From an uncultured Muribaculum sp. (GTDB lineage Bacteria > Bacteroidota > Bacteroidia > Bacteroidales > Muribaculaceae), in contig CAJUMZ010000019.1 of NCBI GenBank assembly GCA_910587665.1, positions 1 to 61,852 of the forward strand: a stretch of 61,852 nucleotides of DNA, in the 5' to 3' direction. Below the pieces are notes generated by a model. The model was given only the letters and a program-made list of their open reading frames with translations. It searched no databases and had not been told where the DNA came from. The translations under genes and the position numbers were made by a program. Shown one piece after another: positions 17,217-26,052 of the stretch (its first letter is position 1; each line of letters starts with the position of its first letter).

Positions 17217-17240
17217 TAAAGACAGAAAAAATATAACGAT

Positions 17241-18107
17241 ATGGACAACAGACTTAGAATCGCGGTGCAGTCAAAGGGGCGTCTTTACGACGAGACAATG
17301 GAGCTGCTTGCCGAGTCGGGAATCAAGCTTACGGCTGTGAAGCGTACATTGCTCGTGCCGGCGCGCAACTTTCCCGTAGAACTGCTCTTCCTCCGCGACG
17401 ACGACATACCCGAGTCGGTAGCCAACGGCACTGCCGACATCGGCATCGTAGGGCTTAACGAAGTGATGGAAAAGGAGAAAGCGGTCGAAGTGGTCAAGCA
17501 TCTCGGTTTCAGCCGCTGCCACCTCTCGCTCGCCATACCCCAGCATATCGACTACAACGGATTAAGCTGGTTTAACGGCAAGAAGATAGCCACCTCCTAC
17601 CCCGTGATCCTGTCAAGGTTTCTAAAAGAAAACGCCATCAAGGCCGACATCCATGTTATTACCGGCTCGGTGGAGATAGCCCCCGGCATAGGGCTTGCCG
17701 ACGCGATCTTCGATATCGTGTCGTCGGGCTCGACACTCGTGAGCAACAACCTCGCCGAAGTTGAAAACGTGACCGAGTCGGAGGCGGTGCTTATCAAGGC
17801 GACCGACCGCAAGCTTTCCTCTGAAAGGCGTGAGACGCTCGAGGAGCTGCTTTTCCGCTTCAATGCCGTCAAGGCTGCGGAAGGGAAGAAATATATCCTG
17901 ATGAATGTGCCTAAGGATAAGCTTGACGAGATACTCGGCATACTCCCCGGCATGAAGAGCCCGACGGTGCTGCCGCTTGCCAATGCCGACTGGTGTTCCG
18001 TTCACTCGGTGCTTGAGGAAAAACGCCTTTGGGAGATTGTAGGGAAGCTGAAAGCGGCAGGCGCGGAAGGAATCCTCGCCCTCGATATTGAAAAAATGAT
18101 ACTTTAG
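17241..18107 (+). CDS. hisG: ATP phosphoribosyltransferase (long form)
   Basis: First step of histidine synthesis: it joins ATP and PRPP to give phosphoribosyl-ATP. 288 residues is the long, HisZ-independent form. It has the catalytic bilobal part (RIAVQSKGRLYDET, GIVGLNEV), the PRPP-binding stretch near DAIFDIVSSGSTL, and a C-terminal ACT-like domain (KKYILMNVPKDKL...GMKSPTVLPL) that binds histidine for feedback inhibition. It is the first gene of hisG-hisD-hisC-hisB, behind the leader peptide and attenuator. hisD follows after 4 bases. Confidence 0.97.
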   Translation: MDNRLRIAVQSKGRLYDETMELLAESGIKLTAVKRTLLVPARNFPVELLFLRDDDIPESVANGTADIGIVGLNEVMEKEKAVEVVKHLGFSRCHLSLAIPQHIDYNGLSWFNGKKIATSYPVILSRFLKENAIKADIHVITGSVEIAPGIGLADAIFDIVSSGSTLVSNNLAEVENVTESEAVLIKATDRKLSSERRETLEELLFRFNAVKAAEGKKYILMNVPKDKLDEILGILPGMKSPTVLPLANADWCSVHSVLEEKRLWEIVGKLKAAGAEGILALDIEKMIL

Positions 18108-18111
18108 CCCT

Positions 18112-19410
18112 ATGGAAATAATCAGATACCCCTCTCCCGCCGAGTGGCAGACGCTATCGGTAAGGGCACTCGCCGAGGAAGCCGCCGAGGTGACGGAGGC
18201 TGTCGGCAAGATAATGGAAGATGTCGCCTCTCACGGTGACGACGCCCTGCGCGACTATGAGCTGCGATTCACCGGGGCTGCGATCGACAGGCTTGAAGTG
18301 ACCGAAGCCGAGCTTGACGAGGCGGAGGCTTCAGTCAGCTCCGAGCTTAAGGAGGCCATCGCAACGGCGGCGGACAATATTTCGGCATTTCACAAAGCGC
18401 AGCTTCCGGGGCGCATCACCGTTGAGACCGCGCCGGGAGTCTATTGCGAGCAGCGACCCGTGGCGATAAGCCGGGCGGGGCTTTACGTGCCGGGCGGCAA
18501 TTCACCGCTTTTCTCAACCGTGCTTATGCTTGCAATTCCCGCCAATATAGCGGGGTGCAGGGAGGTTGTGCTCTGCACTCCCCCGGGAAAAGACGGGTCG
18601 ATACACCCGGCGATACTCTATGCGGCGCGTCTTGCCGGGGTTGACCATATATTCAGGACAGGCGGCGCCCAGGCCATCGCTGCTATGACATTCGGCTCCG
18701 CGTCGGTGCCACGCGTCGACAAGATTTTCGGGCCGGGCAACCGCTACGTCACCGAGGCAAAGCAGCAGGCCGCACGGCGCGGAGTGGCGATAGACATGCC
18801 CGCAGGCCCCTCGGAAGTGCTTGTGATAGCCGACGGCAACGCCGAACCGCGGTTTGTAGCCGCCGATTTCCTGTCGCAGGCAGAGCATGGACCCGACAGT
18901 CAGTCGATACTGCTCACCTCCTCGCCGGAACTTGCCGGGAAGCTCCCCGGCGTGATCAACGGGATGCTTGACAGCCTGCCGCGCCGCGACATGATGATGC
19001 GTTCGCTCAGTCACAGCCGCATAATACTCCTGCACGACGATGAAGAGATGATGGCGTTCAGCAACCTCTATGCCCCCGAACACCTCATCATCAACCATAC
19101 CCGCGCCGACGAGCTTGCCGACATGGTGGTCAATGCCGGATCGGTATTTCTCGGCGCATGGTCGCCGGAAAGCGCGGGCGACTACGCATCAGGTACCAAC
19201 CACACCCTGCCTACTTCCGGATATGCCCGTGCCTACAGCGGCGTCAACACCGACAGCTTCATCAAGCGCATCACCTTCCAGCGGCTCACCCCGGATGGTA
19301 TAAAGTCGATAGGCAAGGCGGTGGAGACAATGGCTGAAAACGAGGAGCTGATGGCCCACAAGCTCGCAATGACACTACGCATCAACAAAATCAAAAGCGA
19401 CAGACAATAA
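18112..19410 (+). CDS. hisD: Histidinol dehydrogenase
   Basis: Last two steps of histidine synthesis: NAD-dependent oxidation of histidinol to histidine. 432 residues, full length. Family motifs include YVPGGNSPLFSTVLM, GPGNRYVTEAKQ, SQAEHGPDSQ with the zinc-binding Gln/His, and PEHL with the catalytic Glu-His pair. The stop codon overlaps the hisC ATG by one base (TAATG), so translation is probably coupled. Confidence 0.97.
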   Translation: MEIIRYPSPAEWQTLSVRALAEEAAEVTEAVGKIMEDVASHGDDALRDYELRFTGAAIDRLEVTEAELDEAEASVSSELKEAIATAADNISAFHKAQLPGRITVETAPGVYCEQRPVAISRAGLYVPGGNSPLFSTVLMLAIPANIAGCREVVLCTPPGKDGSIHPAILYAARLAGVDHIFRTGGAQAIAAMTFGSASVPRVDKIFGPGNRYVTEAKQQAARRGVAIDMPAGPSEVLVIADGNAEPRFVAADFLSQAEHGPDSQSILLTSSPELAGKLPGVINGMLDSLPRRDMMMRSLSHSRIILLHDDEEMMAFSNLYAPEHLIINHTRADELADMVVNAGSVFLGAWSPESAGDYASGTNHTLPTSGYARAYSGVNTDSFIKRITFQRLTPDGIKSIGKAVETMAENEELMAHKLAMTLRINKIKSDRQ

Positions 19411-20450
19411 TGGACAAAACGATAGAGAGGCTCGTACGCCCCAATATACTGAATCTCACACCTTATACCTGCGCCCGCAACGAATATGCCGGGGAGGCGC
19501 GCGCTTGGCTCGACGCCAACGAGAATTCACTCATCGGCGGTCTTAACCGCTACCCCGACCCGCTGCAACTGAAAGTAAAGTCACGGCTCGCGGAGCTGCG
19601 CGGGGTGTCGCCCGACCGGATATTTCTCGGAGTCGGAAGCGACGAGTGCATCGACCTGTGTTACCGCGTGTTCTGCCGCCCCGGGGTCGACAATGTAGTT
19701 GCCCTTGATCCCACCTACGGGATGTACAAGGTATGCGCCGACATAAACGATGTCGAATACCGTGCCGTGCCGCTTAATCCCGACTACACCCTTGATGTCG
19801 ACAGGCTGCTTGCCGCGACTGATGACCACACTAAGGTGATATGGATCTGCTCCCCCAACAATCCTACCGGCAACGCATTTCCTCCCTCAGTGATTGAAGA
19901 GGCCGCCCGCCGCTTTGACGGAATAACAGTCGTTGACGAGGCATACATCGACTTTTCACCTCACGGCTCAATGGTCGACAGACTCCCCGCCTACCCACGC
20001 ATGATCGTGATGCAGACATTTTCAAAGGCATGGGCGGCGGCGGCGATGCGCCTCGGCATAGCCTACGCGTCGCCCGACATCACAGGGCTGTTCAACAACG
20101 TGAAGTACCCCTACAACATCAACATACTCACCCAGCACGAGGCGCTGCGCCTGCTCGACGAAGCCCCGGCTGTCAAGATTACCGCCGAGAGGCTTGTGGA
20201 GCTGCGGAAAGCCCTTGCCGCCGAACTTATGAAGCTTAACGCGGTAAAAAAGGTGTATCCCTCCGACGCGAATTTCCTGCTTGTCAAGGTCGATGACGCC
20301 AACCGTCTCTACAATTACCTGAAAGAGCAGGGCGTGATTGTGCGCAACCGCTCCCGCGTCAACCTGTGCGACGGGTGTCTGCGCATCACTGTCGGCAATC
20401 CCGATGAAAACTCACTCTTACTCGAAAAAATAAAGCAATATGGAGGCTGA
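19410..20450 (+). CDS. hisC: Histidinol-phosphate aminotransferase
   Basis: A PLP-dependent class I/II aminotransferase that makes histidinol phosphate from imidazole acetol phosphate and glutamate. 346 residues. SPNNPTGN, the DEAYIDF Asp contacting PLP, and the Schiff-base lysine in TFSKAWAAA are present. It starts inside the hisD stop and overlaps hisB by 11 bases, a tightly coupled operon. Confidence 0.96.
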   Translation: MDKTIERLVRPNILNLTPYTCARNEYAGEARAWLDANENSLIGGLNRYPDPLQLKVKSRLAELRGVSPDRIFLGVGSDECIDLCYRVFCRPGVDNVVALDPTYGMYKVCADINDVEYRAVPLNPDYTLDVDRLLAATDDHTKVIWICSPNNPTGNAFPPSVIEEAARRFDGITVVDEAYIDFSPHGSMVDRLPAYPRMIVMQTFSKAWAAAAMRLGIAYASPDITGLFNNVKYPYNINILTQHEALRLLDEAPAVKITAERLVELRKALAAELMKLNAVKKVYPSDANFLLVKVDDANRLYNYLKEQGVIVRNRSRVNLCDGCLRITVGNPDENSLLLEKIKQYGG

Positions 20451-21582
20451 GAAAAAACGCGCACTGTTTATTGACCGCGACGGCACCCTTATCGTGGAGC
20501 CACCCGTCGACTTTCAGGTCGATTCGCTCGAAAAACTCGAACTGATGCCCGGCGCGCTCCGCGCCATGCACTTTATCGCCTCACGGCTTCCCTATGAGCT
20601 GGTGATGGTGACTAACCAAGACGGTCTCGGCACCGACAGCTTCCCCGAGGAGACATTTTATCCCGCCCACAACAAGATGCTACGCGCGCTGGCCAACGAG
20701 GGCGTAAATTTCGATGACATCATCATCGACCGCACATTTCCGGAGGAAAACGCGCCAACGCGCAAGCCGGGCACCGCGCTCCTCGGCAAATACCTTGACG
20801 GAAGCTACGACCTTGCAGGAAGCTACGTGATCGGCGACCGGCTTACCGACGCCATGCTCGCCCGCAATCTCGGGGCGAAAGCCATATTGCTGCACGAACC
20901 TGACCGACAGCTTCTCGACGAGATAAAAGAAAGCGGCCTCTCCGACACGGTTGAGATGGTCACGCCGTCGTGGGACGAAGTAATACCGGTGCTTCAAGGC
21001 GGTGTGCGCCGCGCCTCCGTACACCGTCACACCTCAGAGACCGCAATTGACATCGACCTGAACCTTGACGGATCTGGGAAAGCCGACATATCGACAGGGA
21101 TAGGATTTTTCGACCATATGCTTGACCAGATCGCGCGCCACTCCGGCATGGATCTTGACATAAAAGTGAAAGGCGACCTCCACGTCGACGAGCATCACAC
21201 CATCGAGGACACCGCCATAGCCCTCGGCGAGGCTCTCAACAAGGCATTGGGCGACAAGCGCGGCATAGAGCGTTACGGGTTTGTCCTGCCGATGGACGAC
21301 TGCCTCTGCACGGTTGCCATCGACTTCGGCGGTCGGTCATGGCTTGTATGGGATGCCGAGTTTCGCCGCGAGCGCATAGGCGACATGCCCACAGAGATGT
21401 TTCTCCACTTTTTCAAGTCGCTTTCCGACAACGCCCGCATGAACCTGTTTATCCGTGCGGAAGGCGACAACGAGCATCACAAGATCGAAGGCATATTCAA
21501 GGCACTCGCCCGCGCAATCCGCCAGGCTGTGCGCCGCGACCCGCTCCACTTCACTCTCCCCTCAACCAAAGGCACCCTCTGA
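20440..21582 (+). CDS. hisB: Bifunctional histidinol-phosphatase / imidazoleglycerol-phosphate dehydratase
   Basis: 380 residues with two domains. The N-terminal HAD phosphatase (LFIDRDGTLIVEPP nucleophile Asp, residues 1-165) dephosphorylates histidinol phosphate. The C-terminal IGP dehydratase (residues about 190-380) has the paired metal-binding motifs DEHHTIEDTAIALGEAL and EHHKIEGIFKALARA. The fused HisNB form is common in Enterobacteria and Bacteroidetes. It is the last gene of the run; hisH, hisA, hisF and hisI are not in the window. It ends 6 bases from the convergent ABC permease gene. Confidence 0.97.
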   Translation: MEAEKKRALFIDRDGTLIVEPPVDFQVDSLEKLELMPGALRAMHFIASRLPYELVMVTNQDGLGTDSFPEETFYPAHNKMLRALANEGVNFDDIIIDRTFPEENAPTRKPGTALLGKYLDGSYDLAGSYVIGDRLTDAMLARNLGAKAILLHEPDRQLLDEIKESGLSDTVEMVTPSWDEVIPVLQGGVRRASVHRHTSETAIDIDLNLDGSGKADISTGIGFFDHMLDQIARHSGMDLDIKVKGDLHVDEHHTIEDTAIALGEALNKALGDKRGIERYGFVLPMDDCLCTVAIDFGGRSWLVWDAEFRRERIGDMPTEMFLHFFKSLSDNARMNLFIRAEGDNEHHKIEGIFKALARAIRQAVRRDPLHFTLPSTKGTL

Positions 21583-21588
21583 CCGAGA

Positions 21589-22782
21589 TCAGAAGTAGCG
21601 GCGCATTGAGCGGCGGATAGCCGACAGGTTGACGGCGGTTATGGCAGAGACGATCAGAAAGCCGATGAGCATGGAGGGCCATGGCGATGACGGCTCTATA
21701 CCGATTCCGGCAAGCGGCTGACGCCACACGGCCCGCGCTACAAGCATGACCGCTATGGAGAGCAGCAATACCGCGGCATTGATACTTATGACTATGATGC
21801 TGTAATAACGCGACACTTCTCCCGGGGAATAACCGAGAAGCATAAGGTCATGCAGCTTGTCGCGGTTTTTCTGGAGTAGCAGGAATATGCTGAGCATCAG
21901 TATAAAGAATGACAGCAGACTTATGACAGCACCGACAGCGACTACCACGCCGGTCACCACGGTAAGAAAATAGGATGCCTTTCCGGTGTCGGCATTGTCG
22001 CCCGACATCTCATAGCCATGTGCGTCAAGATAATCTTTGATTGCGGGATCACCGGGGCGGCTGAGCTCCACGATAAGGCGTGAAGGCGCGGCGACAGGCA
22101 ACTCGCCGAAACGCTCGTTGGCCCACTTCATGAAATCCTCCGGCACGGCGATAGTGTTGAGCCGCGACGAGAAGCCGGCTATCCGCGCCGGGAACCACTG
22201 CTGCCTGCCATTGCCGCTGATTGAGACACGCAGCGGCACCATCCCTATCATCGCCTCGCTAAGCTGCGGCAGTCCGCGCGACGAGGCAAAGCCGAAATTG
22301 TACAGCGACAGGTAATCCTTGCTGAGTATGACCGGTATTTCGGGATGCTCCGGGTCAAAGGCCCAGTCGGAAGGGCGCACATCAAAAAACTCGTCGGGTA
22401 TCGACTCGAAAAAGAGTGCGGTCGACATCCCTCTGCCGCCCATGTCAACCGACGCCGACACATTATAGCCCGAAGCGGTGAACTCACCGACCCTCCTCAC
22501 CCACGGTTGCGACCGCATGTCGGCTATCTCCTCCTTAGTGAATCCATCGCCTCCGCTTCCGGTCAACGAGCCGAGCCCCGTCACCTTGCGCGACACAACC
22601 GTATAGTCGCGGGTCATGAACGAGTCATCTTCCTCCCATACTGCGGTGACATCGCGGTAAAACTGTATAGCGGTCAATACGATCGCAAGCCCGGCAAGAT
22701 TGGCAATGGCATATCCGGCAAGCTGTCCGGCACTTATATTGCGGCGTAGAAGCCTCCACACCATATTTTTCATAATCGACAT
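21589..22782 (-). CDS. FtsX/MacB-like ABC transporter permease
   Basis: 397 residues: one N-terminal membrane helix (AGYAIANLAGLAIVLTAI), an extracytoplasmic domain of about 220 residues, then three C-terminal helices (YFLTVVTGVVVAVGAVISLLSFFILML, IIVISINAAVLLLSIAVML, MLIGFLIVSAITAVNL). This is the topology of FtsX/MacB permeases, which move lipoproteins or signals mechanically rather than import solutes. It pairs with the ATPase gene 3 bases upstream. The substrate is unknown; the operon partner is a DUF4836 lipoprotein. Confidence 0.85.
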   Translation of the reverse strand: MSIMKNMVWRLLRRNISAGQLAGYAIANLAGLAIVLTAIQFYRDVTAVWEEDDSFMTRDYTVVSRKVTGLGSLTGSGGDGFTKEEIADMRSQPWVRRVGEFTASGYNVSASVDMGGRGMSTALFFESIPDEFFDVRPSDWAFDPEHPEIPVILSKDYLSLYNFGFASSRGLPQLSEAMIGMVPLRVSISGNGRQQWFPARIAGFSSRLNTIAVPEDFMKWANERFGELPVAAPSRLIVELSRPGDPAIKDYLDAHGYEMSGDNADTGKASYFLTVVTGVVVAVGAVISLLSFFILMLSIFLLLQKNRDKLHDLMLLGYSPGEVSRYYSIIVISINAAVLLLSIAVMLVARAVWRQPLAGIGIEPSSPWPSMLIGFLIVSAITAVNLSAIRRSMRRYF

Positions 22783-22785
22783 CGG

Positions 22786-23451
22786 TTACAATGAATATTT
22801 CTCGGTCACTTCAAGATTGACGGCATAGCCTACCGAGGTGGCGATCACCGCAGCACCGAGCGCGGCGGCTTCACCTGCTATCAGCTCTGCAACAATGGTG
22901 TTGTTTCGGGCGTCAAGGTGGCTTACAGGCTCGTCAAGAAGGATGAAGTCAAACGGCTGGCACAACGCCCTCACGATAGCCACCCTCTGCTGCTGCCCTA
23001 TCGACAGCCGTGAGGCAGGTTCCGAAGCCTTGTGGGCTATCTCAAGACGGTCAAGCATTGAGATTATCGAATCATGACTCCGAAAGCCTGTAAGACGGTT
23101 TTTTATCTCGATATTCTCCATCACGGTAAGCTCCGGGAAAAGGCGCATCTCCTGAGGAAGTAGCGCGATATGGCGGCAACGCAGGTCGCACCACTCCCTG
23201 ACCGTAAACTTCCGTATATCCTTGCCGTTAAACGAGATCTCGCCACGGTAATCCGACCGGTTGCCATACAGATAACTGCATAGCGACGACTTTCCGGTTC
23301 CCGACTCCGCCTCTATCATGTAGATGCCGCCACGGCTAAACGTGACATCACGCATCCACACTTCCGATTCGGATTGCCGGGTCTCCCCTTCCAAATCGCA
23401 GAATACCTGCGGCAATACATTATGCAGACGTATCGTGTCGAGCCTCATCAC
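22786..23451 (-). CDS. ABC transporter ATP-binding protein (LolD/MacB type)
   Basis: 221 residues. Walker A is slightly unusual (ESGTGKSSLCSYL) but complete. The Q-loop (ALLPQEMRLFPELTV), signature SRLSIGQQQRVAIVRAL, Walker B FILLDEPVSHLD, and a region after it lacking the usual H-loop histidine (VIATSVGYAV) are visible. It powers the adjacent FtsX-like permease. Its start overlaps the end of the DUF4836 gene by 4 bases. Confidence 0.88.
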   Translation of the reverse strand: MMRLDTIRLHNVLPQVFCDLEGETRQSESEVWMRDVTFSRGGIYMIEAESGTGKSSLCSYLYGNRSDYRGEISFNGKDIRKFTVREWCDLRCRHIALLPQEMRLFPELTVMENIEIKNRLTGFRSHDSIISMLDRLEIAHKASEPASRLSIGQQQRVAIVRALCQPFDFILLDEPVSHLDARNNTIVAELIAGEAAALGAAVIATSVGYAVNLEVTEKYSL

Positions 23452-24932
23452 CTGATTGTGTCAATCGGAGTGAAACCCATGGCGTTGTCGGCATCACCCG
23501 TGTCGGGGCGTTCGTCAGTGCCGGCGGCAACGATCTCGGAAAGTTGCTCGAAAATCGGTGCGGTTGACCCGTTGAGAGAAAAATCGGCTTCAAAGTCGCC
23601 GTCAAGCTCCATTTCAAGACGGAAGCCCCTGCCTCCATAGATTGACTCGCCTACGGCATTGGGCACATTCGCCCGGAGACCGAACGACTTCCCTTTCATA
23701 AGCTTTGCCGCGGCATCATTGCCAAGCTGGTCAAGGCTGCGGTTGGCTATGACGATTGTGGAACCGTCGACTATGCCGAGCGACACCGGTGTCATCCCCC
23801 TTGCCTGAAGTATATACCCGCCATCCTTCTCGATCATCGGTACACCGAGTAGCGAAGCAAATCCGGCAAAATCCTTCAAGGTTGCCTTGGCCTGGCTCTT
23901 TGTCACCTGCACGGCAACGACAAAGTTTATGTCATTGGAAAAATCACTGCGTGATATACGCTCGTCGGAAGTCGCGCCGGCTGCTACAAGCAGAGTGCCG
24001 TCGATACGTTTCAAGTAGGGAAGCGCAAGAGCTATCGCGCTACGTTTCTGAGTGTCAAGTGGAAATATCGTCTGAATATAATTTACCAGTCCCTCCCAGT
24101 CAGTGTCATGCTTTATGCCTACAGCCATGACAAACATGTCGGAAGGTGTCGTATAGTGAAGCATCTTTAGGTCTATATCCTCAAGATATTTGTCCATATA
24201 CGCTTTCTTGCCCGACTGATCAAGATACTCGGCATCAATCTCAAGCTTCTTGCCGGCGTCGCCGACAGAAGTGGTGACACATACCCATCCTTGCTCGCCG
24301 GTCTTCGCCATTGACACTGCCGTGCGGAGAAACCCGTCATCATCGCAGAGATATTCATTGATCCCTTTAACTGATGATACCGCCGTGGCGGAAGCCACAT
24401 CAAGCTGAGAGTCAAGACGGCTCACGGCAACAGCAGGGTCACCCCAGGCTATCCATCCCTGTTTGTCCCTGACAAGCATTACAGCACCTTCAAGCAGATA
24501 GGCATCGTAACCAGATATATCGGTCGGAGAGCCTGCGTCAAGCTCTTTCACAAGCTTGTCCACATCATTTATCTCAAATGTATAAAAGAAATCGCCCTGC
24601 GCCATGGATGCAACGACAGAAGGAGCGTCGCCCCTTACACTGAACCCCACCATGGCATGACGGTTGACAGCACCGGAAGTGAGCAATGTCTTCAGCTCAT
24701 TGCGGCTACGCTCCGTGGCACGCACGAGAAAGCGGTCAATCACGGCGTCGGCACTAAGCGTCCCCCCGTAAGCCTGACCGTTCATGTAACCGATGAGTTT
24801 ATCGGCATCAAGCACCATAACCATCGCAGCATCGGCAGGCACAGTGTCGAGCAACTGCTTTTCGCGGCTACACCCCGCAATGCCCAGAGTCAAGGCAAGC
24901 ACGATTGCCGCAGTCAGATTTCTTAGTCTCAT
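23448..24932 (-). CDS. DUF4836 family lipoprotein
   Basis: 494 residues. The lipoprotein signal ends at the Cys in LGIAGCSREKQ. The opening DTVPADAAMVMVLDADKLI and the overall arrangement match the DUF4836 family of Bacteroidales envelope proteins, whose function is unknown. It is the first gene of a three-gene operon with an ABC ATPase and an FtsX-like permease. That suggests it works with, or is handled by, that transporter. A good promoter lies just upstream (24957-24987). Confidence 0.8.
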   Translation of the reverse strand: MRLRNLTAAIVLALTLGIAGCSREKQLLDTVPADAAMVMVLDADKLIGYMNGQAYGGTLSADAVIDRFLVRATERSRNELKTLLTSGAVNRHAMVGFSVRGDAPSVVASMAQGDFFYTFEINDVDKLVKELDAGSPTDISGYDAYLLEGAVMLVRDKQGWIAWGDPAVAVSRLDSQLDVASATAVSSVKGINEYLCDDDGFLRTAVSMAKTGEQGWVCVTTSVGDAGKKLEIDAEYLDQSGKKAYMDKYLEDIDLKMLHYTTPSDMFVMAVGIKHDTDWEGLVNYIQTIFPLDTQKRSAIALALPYLKRIDGTLLVAAGATSDERISRSDFSNDINFVVAVQVTKSQAKATLKDFAGFASLLGVPMIEKDGGYILQARGMTPVSLGIVDGSTIVIANRSLDQLGNDAAAKLMKGKSFGLRANVPNAVGESIYGGRGFRLEMELDGDFEADFSLNGSTAPIFEQLSEIVAAGTDERPDTGDADNAMGFTPIDTIR

Positions 24933-24956
24933 ATCTTTAACTATTGTTTATTTTGG

Positions 24957-24987
24957 CAAATATATCTCTTTTCAACAAAACCGCAAA
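24957..24987 (-). promoter_or_regulatory. Promoter of the DUF4836-ABC operon
   Basis: Minus strand: TTTG, 19-bp spacer, TATATTTG (24957-24964). The start codon is 24 bp downstream. Confidence 0.6.
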
Positions 24988-25084
24988 AACAAATGCCGGC
25001 TGTCATGCCCGAGAAGGGAAAACAAACCGGCATTTTGTAGCAGACATGGCGGGTGACGGGTATCCGCAAAGAATGACCGATAGG

Positions 25085-25237
25085 TCAATACTGTTTACCG
25101 GGAGCACCCACGTTGTTGAGTTCCTTTACCTCCTGTTTTACATCGGCGGCATCGGCTTCGGCATACTTTCCACCCTGTATGCCCGGTTTTGTACATCTGT
25201 CCTTCTTCTGATCTTTTTCTTTCTTTATCTCTTTCAT
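25085..25237 (-). CDS. Small hydrophilic protein, 50 residues
   Basis: A short open frame in the 24933-25362 gap. It begins MKEIKKEKDQKKDRCTKPG and ends VKELNNVGAPGKQY before TGA. It is Lys/Glu/Asp-rich at the N-terminus with an Ala/Asp-rich middle (KYAEADAADVKQE). No family is recognised. The protein-like composition and clean start and stop support a real small gene, but there is no clear promoter. The opposite-strand frame over this stretch looks like a shadow. Confidence 0.45.
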   Translation of the reverse strand: MKEIKKEKDQKKDRCTKPGIQGGKYAEADAADVKQEVKELNNVGAPGKQY

Positions 25238-25310
25238 AACCGTTAAAATTTAGATGATTGTGGTACATGATTTATAACAATCACGGCATTTTACGGTTCA
25301 TATACGACGA

Positions 25311-25344
25311 GAAAGCCACCATCCTTAATGGAACGGTGGCTTTC
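25311..25344 (-). terminator. Hairpin after the tRNA-Glu/rpsT unit
   Basis: Stem GAAAGCCACC with GGTGGCTTTC (10 bp, loop 14), about 19 bp past the tRNA-Glu 3' end. It lacks a strong T-run on the minus strand, so it may be an RNA-processing or rho-independent stop of modest strength. Confidence 0.5.
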
Positions 25345-25362
25345 AGCAGCAAAGTTGAGATT

Positions 25363-25437
25363 TGGTAGCCCATAGGAGAATCGAACTCCTCTTTCAAGAA
25401 TGAAAATCTTGCGTCCTAACCGATAGACGAATGGGCC
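25363..25437 (-). tRNA. tRNA-Glu (TTC), copy 1
   Basis: 75 bases including an encoded CCA. Acceptor GGCCCAT pairs with ATGGGCT (a G-U first pair). The anticodon stem CAAGA/TCTTG has loop TTTTCAT, giving anticodon TTC, and the T-arm contains GTTCGATTC. It is identical to the second copy at 25787-25861. Confidence 0.95.
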
Positions 25438-25485
25438 ATTGAGCTATCCTCCCTTAATACAGGGGAGGAAAAGTATGCCCCTCTA

Positions 25486-25746
25486 TTAAGCGTTTGCGAG
25501 CTTGTTGATGTGGAGGGCGAGCTTGCTCTTGAGGTTGGATGCCTTGTTCTTGGAGATAGCACCGTTGCTTGCAAGGCGGTCAAGGAGCGAGCTTACCTTC
25601 CTGTAAGCCTCTGCCGCTTCATTTTTGTCAGTCATTGCGCGAAGACGACGCACTGCATTACGAGCAGTCTTTGCATAATAACGATTACGGAGTCGACGTG
25701 ACTCAATCTGACGGATTCTCTTAATAGATGACTTATGATTTGCCAT
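25486..25746 (-). CDS. rpsT: 30S ribosomal protein S20
   Basis: 86 residues, Lys/Arg-rich and all-helical. The typical S20 opening MANHKSSIKRIRQIESRRLRN and the SLLDRLASNGAISKNKASNLKSKL core are present. It binds 16S rRNA during early 30S assembly. It lies between two identical tRNA-Glu genes on the same strand and is very likely transcribed with them from the promoter at 25892-25923. S20 mRNA is thus linked to tRNA processing. Confidence 0.97.
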   Translation of the reverse strand: MANHKSSIKRIRQIESRRLRNRYYAKTARNAVRRLRAMTDKNEAAEAYRKVSSLLDRLASNGAISKNKASNLKSKLALHINKLANA

Positions 25747-25786
25747 TACAAAAACTTCTTTTGTTTGTTGTTATGATTCTTTTAAT

Positions 25787-25861
25787 TGGTAGCCCATAGG
25801 AGAATCGAACTCCTCTTTCAAGAATGAAAATCTTGCGTCCTAACCGATAGACGAATGGGCC
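25787..25861 (-). tRNA. tRNA-Glu (TTC), copy 2
   Basis: 75 bases including encoded CCA, the same sequence as the copy at 25363-25437. It is the first gene of the tRNA-Glu/rpsT/tRNA-Glu unit, 41 bp upstream of rpsT. Confidence 0.95.
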
Positions 25862-25891
25862 TCGTTTACACTCTTCGTGCAAAAGCGAGTG

Positions 25892-25923
25892 CAAATATAC
25901 GCACTTTTTTTATTCCCCGCAAA
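25892..25923 (-). promoter_or_regulatory. Promoter of the tRNA-Glu/rpsT/tRNA-Glu unit
   Basis: Minus strand: TTTG, exactly 20 bp, TATATTTG (25892-25899). It is a full match to the Bacteroidetes consensus and lies 30 bp before the first tRNA. Confidence 0.75.
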
Positions 25924-26014
25924 TATTTTTCACACAAATACCTCATTTTATGTTTTTTGGTGTTTTTTAAATCCCTATTTATTCTGTAAACCATAGAATT
26001 TATATCACCGGATA

Positions 26015-26045
26015 TTGCCGGACAATCAAAATGCCATTAATTTTG
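26015..26045 (+). promoter_or_regulatory. recO promoter
   Basis: TTG (26015-26017), 20 bp, TAATTTTG (26038-26045). The recO ATG begins only 7 bases after the -7 box, so the mRNA would be nearly leaderless. Confidence 0.65.
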
Positions 26046-26052
26046 CAACATA

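Noticed and set aside
24944..25246. 100-residue plus-strand frame with a hydrophobic end
   Set aside because: It is antisense to the better-supported 50-residue gene and to the DUF4836 promoter.
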